From Burkholderia sp. WP9 (GTDB lineage: Bacteria; Pseudomonadota; Gammaproteobacteria; Burkholderiales; Burkholderiaceae): a DNA stretch of 64,000 bases. Of the stretch, positions 1 to 8,863 are shown one piece after another. Numbering within the stretch: position 1 is the first letter of the stretch; each line of letters begins with the position of its first letter. A program made the translations under genes and the position numbers. The stretch is from NCBI RefSeq assembly GCF_900104795.1, contig NZ_FNTG01000001.1:2046001-2110000 (forward strand), read 5' to 3'. Below the pieces are notes generated by a model. The model did not search any database and had not been told where the DNA came from. It saw only the letters and a program-made list of their open reading frames with translations.

Positions 1-154
1 AAACGAACTGACCTTCGAGTTCGTGAAACAGCGTGTCGCCGAGATGCAGCTTGAGCAGACGCTCGAAGTCGGGATCGCTGGTGAAGAAGTTGATGCCCCG
101 GCTGTCGGGAATATTGGACGAGCCATGTGCCGGCTGCGCGTCGTCTTCGCTCAT
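1..154 (-). CDS. N-terminal fragment of a possible acyl-CoA dehydrogenase family protein (truncated by window start)
   Basis: Only the first 51 residues are present; the rest lies beyond base 1. The ATG at 154 has GGAG about 7 bases upstream; an in-frame ATG at 166 is also possible. The fragment starts MSEDDAQPAHGSSNIPDSRG and continues with a segment rich in phenylalanine and leucine. It loosely recalls the N-termini of acyl-CoA dehydrogenase family proteins next to LysR genes in Burkholderiales, but no catalytic motif is in view, so the function is a guess. It is transcribed divergently from the LysR gene at 277, which is the usual layout of a LysR regulator and its target. Confidence 0.55.
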   Translation of the reverse strand, partial: MSEDDAQPAHGSSNIPDSRGINFFTSDPDFERLLKLHLGDTLFHELEGQFV

Positions 155-276
155 GCTTGTCTCCATGCACGATAGTGCTAGTGAAAGGAGCATATGAGCG
201 CCGACGATAATCGTCTAATACAAACTATATCCGGTACGATAGACACAGATTATCGATAAGAAACCGGGAGACAGCC

Positions 277-1203
277 GTGGACCTGAAACAGTTGCGCTAT
301 TTCGTCGCGGTCGCCGAGGAGTTGCATTTCGGCCGCGCAGCCAAGCGACTCTTCATTTCGCAGCCCGCCCTCAGCTTCGACATTCGCAAGTTCGAGGAGC
401 AACTCGGCGTGCAGTTGCTCGCGCGCACCAACAAAACCGTGTCGCTGACCAACGCCGGGCAAGTGCTGCTCGGCGAAGCGCGCCGCCTGTTATTGCAGGC
501 GAGCGAAGCGCAACGCATGACCGTTCGCTCGGCGCATGGCCTCGCCGGCCGCTTGCGCATCGGCTTCGTGAATTCGATGCTGTACCGCGGCATGCCGCAA
601 GCAGTGAAACGCTTCGAGGCCGATTACCCCAGCGTCGAAATCGTCCTGAAGGAGATGAACACCAGCGAGCAGGTGCACGCAATCCAGCGGATGCAGATCG
701 ACATGGGTTGCGCGCACTGGGGCAATTTCCCGTCCGATGTCACTTCCACGCCGATCTTCTCCGAGCCGTTCCTGTGCTGTCTGCCCGCCGCTCATCCGCT
801 CGCGCGCAAACGCAAGGTCGATCTGCGCGCGCTGGCGCAGGAACCGTTCATTCTGTTTCCGCGTACCGTGTCGCCGCACTATCACGACCTGATCATCGCG
901 CAGTGCGTGGGAGCAGGATTCAGTCCGCTGATTCGCCATGAGGCGCGCTTGTGGCAGACCGTCGTGACGATGGTCGGCTTCGGCATGGGCGTTGCGCTGG
1001 TGCCGTACACGTTGCGCCAGGTGCAGGATCCGCGCGTGTGTTTTTTGCCGCTAACGGGCGAGACGCTGTCATCGCAAGTGCTTCTGTTGCGCAGAAGCGG
1101 CGACGCGGAGCCTGTCGCCGAGCGCTTTGTCGAGTATCTCAGCGATGCTGGCGGTGCGCCGGGAGCCACGCGTCACTCGTCCGCTTCGCGGCGTCCTTCG
1201 TAG
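277..1203 (+). CDS. LysR family transcriptional regulator
   Basis: A 308-residue LysR-type DNA-binding regulator. It starts with GTG at 277 behind GGGAG (266-270). Residues about 1-60 hold the winged helix-turn-helix, with the family pattern of FGRAAKRLFISQPALSFDIR followed by LGVQLLAR. The rest is a periplasmic-binding-protein-like effector domain. Length is normal for the family. It is divergent from the truncated gene at 1-154 with about 120 bases between them, so that gene is the likely target. Its 3' end overlaps the convergent SSB-like gene by 31 bases. The effector is unknown. Confidence 0.93.
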   Translation: MDLKQLRYFVAVAEELHFGRAAKRLFISQPALSFDIRKFEEQLGVQLLARTNKTVSLTNAGQVLLGEARRLLLQASEAQRMTVRSAHGLAGRLRIGFVNSMLYRGMPQAVKRFEADYPSVEIVLKEMNTSEQVHAIQRMQIDMGCAHWGNFPSDVTSTPIFSEPFLCCLPAAHPLARKRKVDLRALAQEPFILFPRTVSPHYHDLIIAQCVGAGFSPLIRHEARLWQTVVTMVGFGMGVALVPYTLRQVQDPRVCFLPLTGETLSSQVLLLRRSGDAEPVAERFVEYLSDAGGAPGATRHSSASRRPS

Positions 1204-1490
1204 GCCGTTAGCAGCTTGTGGGCGACCATATCCACCGCGGGTTTGACGAGCCCGTTCTTGTCGGTCCAGACCTTGGGCGTCAAGGTGCCGCTCAGCGCTA
1301 CGCTGTCCGCGTCGCTCAACGCGAGCAGCGCGGTTTGCACGTCGTCGTCAAAGGCAATTACGTTGACGAAAATCGTGTCGCCGTCGTTGGTGGTCGCGCG
1401 CACCTTGCAGGTCACGAAACGCCTGCCGTTCTGCCCCGTGCGGATCTGCGCCTCGCCGTACAACCGCCCGCCCACCAGTCCATCGATCAT
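1173..1490 (-). CDS. Short stand-alone single-stranded DNA-binding (OB-fold) protein
   Basis: A 105-residue protein with the pattern of an SSB/PriB-type OB fold: an N-terminal GGRLYGEAQIRTG strand, FVTCKVRA, a central VNVIAFDD segment and a GTLTPKVWTDKNG strand pair. It lacks the acidic C-terminal DDDIPF tail of housekeeping SSB, so it is probably an accessory single-strand binder rather than the replicative SSB. The ATG at 1490 has a strong AAGGAG ribosome site. It converges on and overlaps the end of the LysR gene at 277-1203. A housekeeping ssb elsewhere in the genome is expected. Confidence 0.85.
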   Translation of the reverse strand: MIDGLVGGRLYGEAQIRTGQNGRRFVTCKVRATTNDGDTIFVNVIAFDDDVQTALLALSDADSVALSGTLTPKVWTDKNGLVKPAVDMVAHKLLTAYEGRREADE

Positions 1491-1629
1491 TGCCCTGCTC
1501 CTTTTGTGCCGTACCGTGCAAAAGCAGAATCGCCCCGCACGGCGCGTATGATCCCACGAGAAGCCGCGCCGCCCGCATAAAAAGCCGCGCGATTGCGTGC
1601 GGCCCGGCGTATGGGCTGACGCCAGACGT

Positions 1630-2529
1630 TCAAGCCGCCGCGCGACGCGGGCTGAAGATGTCGCTCAACCACTGCGCAAACACCCGCACTCGCGACGACA
1701 ACTGACGGTTCTGCGGATACAGCACGGACACCGGCATCGGCGGTGGCGGAAAGTCCGCAAGAATGATTTTCAACTGGCCCGCTTCCAGTTCCGCCGCGAC
1801 CCGGTATTGCGGCACCTGCACGATACCGAGCCCGGCAAGCGCCGAGCCGGTATAGAGTTCGGTGCCGGTCACCGACACCGCCGACGGCAGCACCGTCGCC
1901 ACGATTCGCCCCGCCACGTTGAATTCGAGCGGTACGGCCTTGCCCGTTGCACTCGACACATAATTGACCGCCCGATGCGCGGACAGCGCCGCCGGATCGG
2001 CCGGCTCGCCATAGGCTGCGAGATACGCCGGACTCGCGACGGTGACTTGCGCAAGTTGCGCAACGCGGCGCCCCACCAACGTCGAATCCTGCAGATTGCC
2101 TGCCCGCAGCACGCAATCCACACCCTCGCGCACCAGGTCGACGAACCGGTCATCTTCGCCGATCGTCAATTCGATCTCGGGAAAGCGCGCGAGAAACGCC
2201 GGCAGCGCGGGCACCACGAAGTGCCGCGCCAGCGTGCCCTGCAAATTCGCCCGCAGCAGTCCCTTGGGCGCGAGGTTCGAAAACGAGCCCTCCGCCTCTT
2301 CCATGTCGGCAATCAGCCGCACACAGCGGCGGTAGTGCGCCTCGCCGTCGTGCGTGAGGCGCACCGTACGCGTGGTGCGTTCGAGCAGCCGCGCGCCGAG
2401 CCGCTGCTCCATGCGCTTCATCAGGTTGGTCACGGTGGCGCGCGGAATCTGCAGATCGTCCGCGGCGCGCGTGAAGCTCTGCCGCTCGGCGATCCGCACG
2501 AAAACGCGCATTTCCTCAAAACGATCCAT
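1630..2529 (-). CDS. LysR family transcriptional regulator (AaeR/DsdC-like subgroup)
   Basis: A 299-residue LysR regulator when started at MDRFEEMRVF (2529); the frame stays open to 2562, but no ribosome site is seen there. The winged HTH spans about residues 1-60 with RQSFTRAADDLQIPRATVT followed by LGARLLERTTRTVRLT, the signature of the large LysR subgroup that often controls a divergent oxidoreductase. It is divergent from the SDR gene at 2667 with a 137-base shared upstream region, so the SDR is the probable target. The inducer is unknown. Confidence 0.92.
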   Translation of the reverse strand: MDRFEEMRVFVRIAERQSFTRAADDLQIPRATVTNLMKRMEQRLGARLLERTTRTVRLTHDGEAHYRRCVRLIADMEEAEGSFSNLAPKGLLRANLQGTLARHFVVPALPAFLARFPEIELTIGEDDRFVDLVREGVDCVLRAGNLQDSTLVGRRVAQLAQVTVASPAYLAAYGEPADPAALSAHRAVNYVSSATGKAVPLEFNVAGRIVATVLPSAVSVTGTELYTGSALAGLGIVQVPQYRVAAELEAGQLKIILADFPPPPMPVSVLYPQNRQLSSRVRVFAQWLSDIFSPRRAAA

Positions 2530-2666
2530 GTTCGGTGCCTGGCGGGCGGGCTGCGCGCCCATTGTTAAAGCAAATGGAATGATGATGGCCAGTCTAACCG
2601 GATTATCTATGGGCGAAAAGCGTCCATGATTCAGCTCATCTACTCACCGGACCAAGGGAACGCCTC

Positions 2667-3410
2667 ATGAACAAGCCTGCCCATACTCAAGTCGCCATCG
2701 TGACCGGCGCATCGCGCGGCATCGGCGCGGCGGTCGCGCAACGTCTGGCCAAAGAAGGCTTCGCCGTCGCGGTCAATTACGCGTCCAGCTCGGCCGAAGC
2801 CGACGCACTCGTGGCGGAACTCGCTGCTGCCGGCGCGCAAGCCGTTGCGGTGAAGGCCGACGTATCGAACGCCGACGACGTGCGCCGCCTGTTCGAGATC
2901 ACCGAACAGCAACTAGGCAAGGTGGACGTGCTGGTCAACAACGCCGGCGTGCTCAAGACCATGCCGCTCGCCGACACCAGCGACGCGCTCTACGACCAGA
3001 CCTTCGACATCAACGTGCGCGGCACTTTCAACACCTTGCGGGAAGCCGCCGCCCGCATGAACGATGGCGGACGCATCGTCAATTTTTCGAGCACAGCACT
3101 CGCGTTGAACATGCCTGGCTACGCGATCTACAACGCGACCAAAGCGGCGGTCGAAGCCTTCACGCACGTATTCGCCAAGGAACTGCGCGGCCGCAACATC
3201 ACCGTCAACGCGGTGGCGCCGGGGCCGATCGCGACGTCGCTGTTCCTCGACGGCAAGACTGAAGAGCAGATCCAGACATTCGCGAAGATGCCGCCGCTGC
3301 AACGTCTCGGTCAGCCGGACGATATTGCGTCGGTCGTGGCGTTCCTCGCCGGACCGGATGCGGGCTGGGTGAACGGTCAGATTTTACGAGCGAATGGCGG
3401 CATCGCCTGA
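2667..3410 (+). CDS. SDR family NAD(P)-dependent oxidoreductase
   Basis: A 247-residue classical short-chain dehydrogenase/reductase. The Rossmann cofactor motif TGASRGIG lies at about residues 14-21, NNAG near 90, the catalytic Ser in NFSST near 140, and the YNATK (Tyr-x-x-x-Lys) pair about 153-157. A PGP segment follows the catalytic pair as is usual. The substrate cannot be read from sequence. It is divergent from the LysR gene at 1630-2529 and convergent with the aldo/keto reductase at 3524, so it is probably a LysR-controlled redox enzyme. Confidence 0.93.
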   Translation: MNKPAHTQVAIVTGASRGIGAAVAQRLAKEGFAVAVNYASSSAEADALVAELAAAGAQAVAVKADVSNADDVRRLFEITEQQLGKVDVLVNNAGVLKTMPLADTSDALYDQTFDINVRGTFNTLREAAARMNDGGRIVNFSSTALALNMPGYAIYNATKAAVEAFTHVFAKELRGRNITVNAVAPGPIATSLFLDGKTEEQIQTFAKMPPLQRLGQPDDIASVVAFLAGPDAGWVNGQILRANGGIA

Positions 3411-3523
3411 AGCGTCCGGCCACTGTCACTACCGCGAACTTTTCACCGCTCCGGCCGAACTCGCGAGGCGACGCCGAACCGGAGCGCCCGCCATGCAGGC
3501 CATTTCCGAATGAGCGCGCTGAC

Positions 3524-4549
3524 CTACACCGCCTTCGGATTACGTTCCGCGAATCCTTCCTGATGCCAGTACGGATAAGCAGGACGCACGGCGCTCGCCG
3601 CGTCGAGCCTGGCCACCTGCTCAGGCGTCAGATTCCAGCCTACCGCGCCCAGGTTCTGCCGCAATTGCTCCTCGTTGCGCGCACCGATCAGTACCGTCGA
3701 CACGGTCGGCCGTTGCAGCAGCCAGTTCAACGCAATCTGCGGCACGGTCTTGCCGGTTTCGCCGGCTATCTCGTCGATCGCATCGAGCACGCGGAACAGG
3801 TACTCGTCCGGCACCGGCGGCCCCATATCGGCGGTTTTATGCAAGCGGCTCGAATCGGGCAACGGCTGGCCGCGCTTGATCTTGCCCGTGAGACGCCCCC
3901 AGCCTAGCGGACTCCACACCACCGCGCCCACGCCTTGATCGACGCCGAGCGGCATCAGTTCCCATTCATAATCACGGCCCACCAGCGAGTAGTAGGTCTG
4001 ATTCGCGACGTAGCGCGGATAACCGTAGCGGTCCGCTACGTCCTGCGACTTCATCAGATGCCAGCCGGAGAAATTCGACACGCCGGTATAACGGATCTTG
4101 CCGGCACGCACCAGATCGTCGAGCGTCGAGAGCACTTCGGCGACCGGCGTTCTGGCGTCGAAGCCGTGCAACTGGAACAGGTCGATGTAATCGGTTTGCA
4201 AGCGCTTGAGCGCGGCGTCCACCGCCTGGATCAGATGGAAGCGCGAAGAGCCGACGCTGTTCGGCCCATCGTCGAAACGGAAGGTCGCCTTGGTCGAGAT
4301 GATCGCTTTGTCGCGCTTGCCCTTGAGCGCTTCACCGAGCACCGATTCGGACGCGCCGCTCGAATAGATGTCCGCGGTGTCGAACATGGTGACGCCCGCA
4401 TCGAAGCAGATGTCGAGCAGCCGACGCGCCTCGGCGACGTCGGTCGCGCCCCACGCCTGAAAGAATTCGCCCTTGCCGCCGAATGTGCCCGTGCCGAAAC
4501 TCAGCACCGGCACCTTGAAACCGGATGCACCCAGATGTCTGTATTCCAT
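3524..4549 (-). CDS. Aldo/keto reductase
   Basis: A 341-residue NADPH-dependent aldo/keto reductase with a (beta/alpha)8 barrel. The catalytic tetrad is visible: Asp in FDTADIYSSGASE (with the Tyr four residues on), Lys in AIISTKATF and His in FQLHGFD. The C-terminal cofactor segment STVLIGARNEEQL is present. The start at 4549 has GGAG 8 bases upstream. It resembles the YajO/YghZ-type family that acts on aldehydes and ketones. It is monocistronic, convergent with the SDR. Confidence 0.93.
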   Translation of the reverse strand: MEYRHLGASGFKVPVLSFGTGTFGGKGEFFQAWGATDVAEARRLLDICFDAGVTMFDTADIYSSGASESVLGEALKGKRDKAIISTKATFRFDDGPNSVGSSRFHLIQAVDAALKRLQTDYIDLFQLHGFDARTPVAEVLSTLDDLVRAGKIRYTGVSNFSGWHLMKSQDVADRYGYPRYVANQTYYSLVGRDYEWELMPLGVDQGVGAVVWSPLGWGRLTGKIKRGQPLPDSSRLHKTADMGPPVPDEYLFRVLDAIDEIAGETGKTVPQIALNWLLQRPTVSTVLIGARNEEQLRQNLGAVGWNLTPEQVARLDAASAVRPAYPYWHQEGFAERNPKAV

Positions 4550-4637
4550 TGATGAATCTCCGTGGCTTGACCGTCGATAAACGGACGATCAGTCTACGCG
4601 CGTCCGAGCAAACGCGCCGGGAGCGAGATCGGTATCG

Positions 4638-6371
4638 CTATCGCGAGTGAGCGGCGCCCATAGCCGGTGCGCTCGACGCGGCCAGCGCGTCGCGCGCGGC
4701 CTGCATCACGCTGTCCCAATCGCCCAATGCGGGTTGCCTGAACAGCCTCGCACGCGGATACCACGGCGTATCGGCGCGCTCCAGCATCCAGCGCCAGCAG
4801 GTGTCGAAGCGGTTCAGAATCCAGACCGGCTTGCCGAGCGCGCCGGCCAGATGAGCCGTGGACGTGTCCACGGAAATCACCAGATCGAGGTTTGCGACCA
4901 ATGCCGCCGTGTCGGCGAAATCGCCCAGCTCTTCTGTGTAATCGACGATGCGGCCACTCAACCCGGCGTTATCGAGTTGCTGTGCCGTCGGCCCTTTTTG
5001 CAGGCTGAAGAACCGCACGTCCGGCACATCGAGAATCGGCGCAAATCGCTCGAGCGCGATCGAGCGGCGCGCATCGTTCTTGCGAAGCTCCGCGACATGC
5101 GGCCGGTTTCCGCCTGCCCACACGAGTCCGACTTTCAGGCGGCCGTCGTCTGCCACGTGAATTCGATCGTGCCATTGGCGAGCCGCTTCGGCATCCGCGA
5201 AGAGATAAGGCGTGGCAGACGGAATGCTGTCGATATCTGTTTTGAACGCGAGCGGCAAGCTCAGCAGCGGACAGTGGCAATCGAATGCCGGCAGCGTTTG
5301 GCCGGCTTCGATCAACTGGTCCACGCCGTCGAGCGTGCGCATGATGCGCATCAATTCGGGCGGCACTTCGAGCACGACCTTCGCGCCGAGCTTCGACACC
5401 AGCGCGGCATAACGGCAAAACTGCAGCGTATCGCCGAGGCCCTGCTCCGCGTGCAACAGAATCGTCTTGCCGTCGATCGAAAAGTCCCCGCGCCAAAGGG
5501 GCTGCGCAAAAGTGCGCCGGCTTGCCTTGATCCGGCTGCGCTCCCAACGCCACTCATATTTCTGCCAACCGGATTCGAATTGCCCCATTTGCAGCAGACA
5601 TAACGACGCGTTCCAATGCGTCTCGGCAGCCGCGGGATTCGCGGCCAGTGCGCGTTCGTAACTCGATAGCGCCTGCGCGTGCTGGTTGAGATCGATTTGT
5701 GTGAGACCCAGATTGTTCCAGGCATCGGCGAACGCTGGGGCCAATTCGAGCGCGCGACGGTAGCTTCGTTCGGCTTCCTCCGGCTGGTTCAGATCGCTGA
5801 ACGCATTGCCGCGATTGCTCCACGCATCGGGATAATTCGGCTGCAATGCGAGCGCGTGTTCGCAGCTCGCGAGCGCATCCGCGGGACGGCCCAGATCGCG
5901 CAGCTCGCAGGCGCGGTTGTTCCAGGCCTGCGCGAAATCGGGCATCAGCGCGATCGCCCGATCAAAACTGCCGAGCGCGTCGAGCGGCCGGTTCAGGCCG
6001 GCTTGCGCGGTGCCGCGATTGTTCAGTGCGTCAGGGAATTTTGGCTGCAAGGCCAGTGCGCGATCGGCACTCAGCAGTGCTTCGTCGAAACGCTGCAAGG
6101 CGTTCAACGCATAGGCGAGGTTCGAATGAATCGGCGCCTGCTTTGCGTTGACAGCAAGCGCTTTCCTGAGCAGTTCGACGCCCTCTTGCAGACGGCCCGC
6201 TTGCAGCGCCAGCGCACCCAGCAATTGCAGCGCGTCGAAATGACGGGGTTTGAGTTCGAGAATCTCGCGATAGAGTTCTTCGGCCTCGGCGAATGCGCCG
6301 TTCTGCTGGAGCCCGACGGCTTGCCGAAGCATATGGTCCAACTGTTGTGGCAGATTGGCAGGCTTGCCCAT
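4638..6371 (-). CDS. TPR repeat protein with C-terminal glycosyltransferase-9-like domain
   Basis: A 577-residue protein if started at MGKPANLPQQ (6371); a GTG at 6440 with a distant GGAG would add 23 residues. Residues about 20-300 hold at least seven tetratricopeptide repeats of the ALALQPNYPDAWSNRGNAF type. The last ~250 residues resemble the ADP-heptose:LPS heptosyltransferase fold, with KVGLVWAGG, RRSIALERFAPIL, VRFFSLQKG and the diagnostic DLVISVDTSTAHLAGALGKP segment. Such TPR-GT fusions are usually annotated as glycosyltransferases of unknown acceptor. It is probably cytosolic and may modify glycans or proteins. Confidence 0.87.
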   Translation of the reverse strand: MGKPANLPQQLDHMLRQAVGLQQNGAFAEAEELYREILELKPRHFDALQLLGALALQAGRLQEGVELLRKALAVNAKQAPIHSNLAYALNALQRFDEALLSADRALALQPKFPDALNNRGTAQAGLNRPLDALGSFDRAIALMPDFAQAWNNRACELRDLGRPADALASCEHALALQPNYPDAWSNRGNAFSDLNQPEEAERSYRRALELAPAFADAWNNLGLTQIDLNQHAQALSSYERALAANPAAAETHWNASLCLLQMGQFESGWQKYEWRWERSRIKASRRTFAQPLWRGDFSIDGKTILLHAEQGLGDTLQFCRYAALVSKLGAKVVLEVPPELMRIMRTLDGVDQLIEAGQTLPAFDCHCPLLSLPLAFKTDIDSIPSATPYLFADAEAARQWHDRIHVADDGRLKVGLVWAGGNRPHVAELRKNDARRSIALERFAPILDVPDVRFFSLQKGPTAQQLDNAGLSGRIVDYTEELGDFADTAALVANLDLVISVDTSTAHLAGALGKPVWILNRFDTCWRWMLERADTPWYPRARLFRQPALGDWDSVMQAARDALAASSAPAMGAAHSR

Positions 6372-6556
6372 GCGGAGAGCTTTGATCGAATGCGCGTGAA
6401 AATCGGGGAAGCTTTCGGAGCGCGCGTCGCGCGAGGTCACACGCGCAGCGAACTCCGAAAGAGCGAAGCCGATTATCGCCGAAAACAGCGCATTCGAACT
6501 GTCAAGCGTCGCGTCACGTCACGCCGCGACGTGACGCGTAGCAAAACGTTTGCCGC

Positions 6557-7120
6557 TTACTGCGCGGTAGTCGACAGATGTTTGCGCTTGGCGAGATCCT
6601 GCGCCATTGCATAGTGCTCCTGGATAGTCGGCAGCGCCTTCTTTGCCGCGTCCTTCAACTGTTCGTCGCGGCCCGAAGCGATTTCCGCCTGAAATGCGGA
6701 CAGTGCTTTCTGCTCACCGGCGAGCGCGACCTGTTCGATATAGGCCTTGTCGAACTCGGCGCCACGCAGGTTATTGATGCTCGCGAGCACGGCCGCGTCG
6801 GGATCGTTCTTCGGCACATCGACCCCGCGCGGGCTGGCTGCGCGCAGCGCGTCGGAGATTTTCGCATTGTCGGTGGAGACACGTTCGGCGAACGCCTTGA
6901 CGTCGCGGTCGGTCGAGCGCGAGGTGGCGATGCGTGCGGCGTCGCGCTGCGTTGCGACGGCCTTGGTGCCGTCCGCGATGAACGTCTGATCGGCGGCATG
7001 CAGACGGCCGGCATCCGCTGCGGGTGCTGCGGGCGAGCTTTGCGCATTGGCCGCAGTGGCGACGATGAGCAGACCAGCCATGCAGGCGCTGCTGAGGGTG
7101 GCGAGAGGCAAGCGGATCAT
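6557..7120 (-). CDS. DUF4142 domain-containing periplasmic protein
   Basis: A 187-residue exported protein. The ATG at 7120 is chosen for its perfect AAGGAG ribosome site and because it begins a clean signal peptide (MIRLPLATL... ending near ANAQS). The mature part is helical with the DUF4142 pattern: FIADGTKA, DRDVKAFAERV, a repeated helical hairpin, and EHYAMAQDLAKRKH at the end. The family is ferritin-like in fold, is common in Burkholderiales and has no established activity. It stands alone between a TPR gene and cheV. Confidence 0.85.
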   Translation of the reverse strand: MIRLPLATLSSACMAGLLIVATAANAQSSPAAPAADAGRLHAADQTFIADGTKAVATQRDAARIATSRSTDRDVKAFAERVSTDNAKISDALRAASPRGVDVPKNDPDAAVLASINNLRGAEFDKAYIEQVALAGEQKALSAFQAEIASGRDEQLKDAAKKALPTIQEHYAMAQDLAKRKHLSTTAQ

Positions 7121-7544
7121 ACGTTCTCCTTGAGGTGGAAGCGAAACAACGGCAATGCGTGTGCGCATCGGGGGGCATGCCGGCTGCACAATGACCTTTC
7201 AGCCAGCTTTCCAGTCACTGACGGCGCCACGCTTTTATCGCTGTGCATTCTAGGAGCCATGCTGTGGACCATGTGATACGACGCTGTCGCTTCTGTAACC
7301 GCAGGTAACCTTCATATGAATGTCCTGGCGGTCGTGTATCGCGACCAGCGGGGTCGCGCCCCTTCGTGTTCACGTGGTGGCTCGGCTATAGACTGCGTGT
7401 TAACCAGAGAATGCGAGGAAAACAGCGTGCAAACGCTGAATTTTCCGCGCGCCGCGCCGATAACAGAAAGGTAGGGCGCGCGCCAGGGATCGAACGTAAC
7501 GGTTGTATGGCGCATCACACGCACCGCAACCCTGGAGAGATGCA
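7121..7544. other. Intergenic region holding the cheV promoter
   Basis: This 424-base gap separates the start of the DUF4142 gene from cheV. A sigma-28-like promoter (7437-7463) is the only signal I can support. No gene is convincing here. Confidence 0.6.
7437..7463 (+). promoter_or_regulatory. Sigma-28 (FliA) type promoter for cheV
   Basis: The -35 block TGAATTTT (7437-7444) matches 6 of 8 bases of the FliA consensus TAAAGTTT. An 11-base spacer follows, then a perfect -10 block GCCGATAA (7456-7463). It lies about 80 bases before the cheV start codon. Spacer length and -10 are exactly those of flagellar class III promoters, so cheV is probably co-expressed with flagellar and chemotaxis genes. 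Confidence 0.75.
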
Positions 7545-8525
7545 ATGGCAGTAGAACACCGAGCAAGCGACGAACGCAGCAACCTGACGAGTTCCAACAA
7601 ATTCGAGCTGCTGCTATACCGGCTGGGCTCCGTGCCCGGCAGCGACGCGCACGAGCTCTATGGCATCAACGTCTTCAAGGTGCGCGAAATCTCGACGATG
7701 CCGGCGGTCACGCCGATCGCCGGTTCGTCGCCGTTCGTGATGGGCGCGGTGGACATTCGCGGGCAGATCATCCCCGTTATCGACTTGCCGCGGCTGATGG
7801 GCTGCGAGCCGACGCGCGGTCTGAACATCTTGCTGGTGACGGAATTCGCGCGCTCCACGCAGGCGTTCGCGGTCGAGGAAGTCGACGATATCGTGCGGCT
7901 GGAGTGGAACCAGGTGTTGTCCGCCGAGGGCGCGGCCGGCGGCAATCTTGTCACGAGTATTGCGCGAATCGACGGCAATACGGGTGACTCGCGGCTCGCT
8001 CAGGTAATCGATGTGGAGCAGGTATTGCGTGACGTGTTTCCGTCACAGCATCCGAGTGTCGATCCCGCTTCGGTGGGAGAGGCGTTGGGTATCCGGCGTG
8101 GGGCGAAGATTCTTGCTGCTGATGATTCCGGGTTTGCTCGCAAGCTCATCGAGCAGGCTTTGAGCGCGATTGGGGCTGACTTTGTCATGACCAAGACCGG
8201 GGAAGAAGCGTGGAATACCTTGCAGCAGGTTGCTCGGGAGTCCGCGTCCAATGGAACGCGGGTGAAGGATAGTATTGCGCTGGTTTTGACCGATCTCGAG
8301 ATGCCTGAGATGGACGGGTTCATGCTGACCCGGCAGATCAAGGCGGATGAACGGACTCGGGATATTCCGGTCATTATTCATTCTTCGCTTACCGGGGCGG
8401 CTAACGAGGCGCATGTGAAAAATGCCGGGGCTAATGGGTATGTGGCCAAGTTTGCCGCTGCTGAGTTGGCTAATGCGATTCGGAATGCGCTGGGGGTCGT
8501 GCCTTCGGCTGAAGGTGTTGTTTGA
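7545..8525 (+). CDS. cheV: Chemotaxis protein CheV (CheW-receiver fusion)
   Basis: A 326-residue coupling protein. Residues about 15-165 are a CheW domain (LYGINVFKVREI, FVMGAVDIRGQIIPVIDLP). Residues about 190-320 are a CheY-like receiver with the acidic pair in ILAADDSG, the phospho-accepting Asp in ALVLTDLEMPEMDG, and the Lys in NGYVAKFAAAEL. It links methyl-accepting receptors to CheA and adapts signalling by phosphorylation. The ATG at 7545 has GGAGA at 7534-7538. Codon choice shifts visibly within the receiver half, where GGG, GCT and GTT become frequent. Confidence 0.95.
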   Translation: MAVEHRASDERSNLTSSNKFELLLYRLGSVPGSDAHELYGINVFKVREISTMPAVTPIAGSSPFVMGAVDIRGQIIPVIDLPRLMGCEPTRGLNILLVTEFARSTQAFAVEEVDDIVRLEWNQVLSAEGAAGGNLVTSIARIDGNTGDSRLAQVIDVEQVLRDVFPSQHPSVDPASVGEALGIRRGAKILAADDSGFARKLIEQALSAIGADFVMTKTGEEAWNTLQQVARESASNGTRVKDSIALVLTDLEMPEMDGFMLTRQIKADERTRDIPVIIHSSLTGAANEAHVKNAGANGYVAKFAAAELANAIRNALGVVPSAEGVV

Positions 8526-8863
8526 GTCTTCCTTTCGGTGAGGCGATGCCTGGTAAACCCTCGAACAGCCTGATCTGCAGGCCGCAAGCGCCTTGTATTA
8601 CGGATGGCCTTCTGCTTCTTCGGTAACTCAGGAAAACGAGGCGTTTTTTGGGGCTCCGGTCCACTGCATTTCATAACAGCGTCGGATGACGGGGAAGGTC
8701 GCCATCGGCATGTCCTGTTCGTGGACCGGCAGACTCAAACGATCATGCTAAAGCAAGAGCACTAGCGTTGTGATGAAATTTAACAGGACATTGGCTCACC
8801 GAAGCTGGCAATCCAACCAATGCCGGTAGATGGCTTGCGTGGCAATTGTTATTCTGCGCACTC
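8526..8863. other. Intergenic, nothing identifiable
   Basis: These 338 bases lie between cheV and the convergent LprI-like gene. Short open frames exist on both strands, but none has a ribosome site or a recognisable protein pattern. No hairpin with a clear T-run was found. Confidence 0.5.

Noticed and set aside
1597..2568. Long plus-strand frame (about 320 codons) opposite the LysR gene
   Set aside because: Antisense shadow in GC-rich DNA. It has an Arg/His-rich composition, no family pattern, and the LysR on the other strand is certain.
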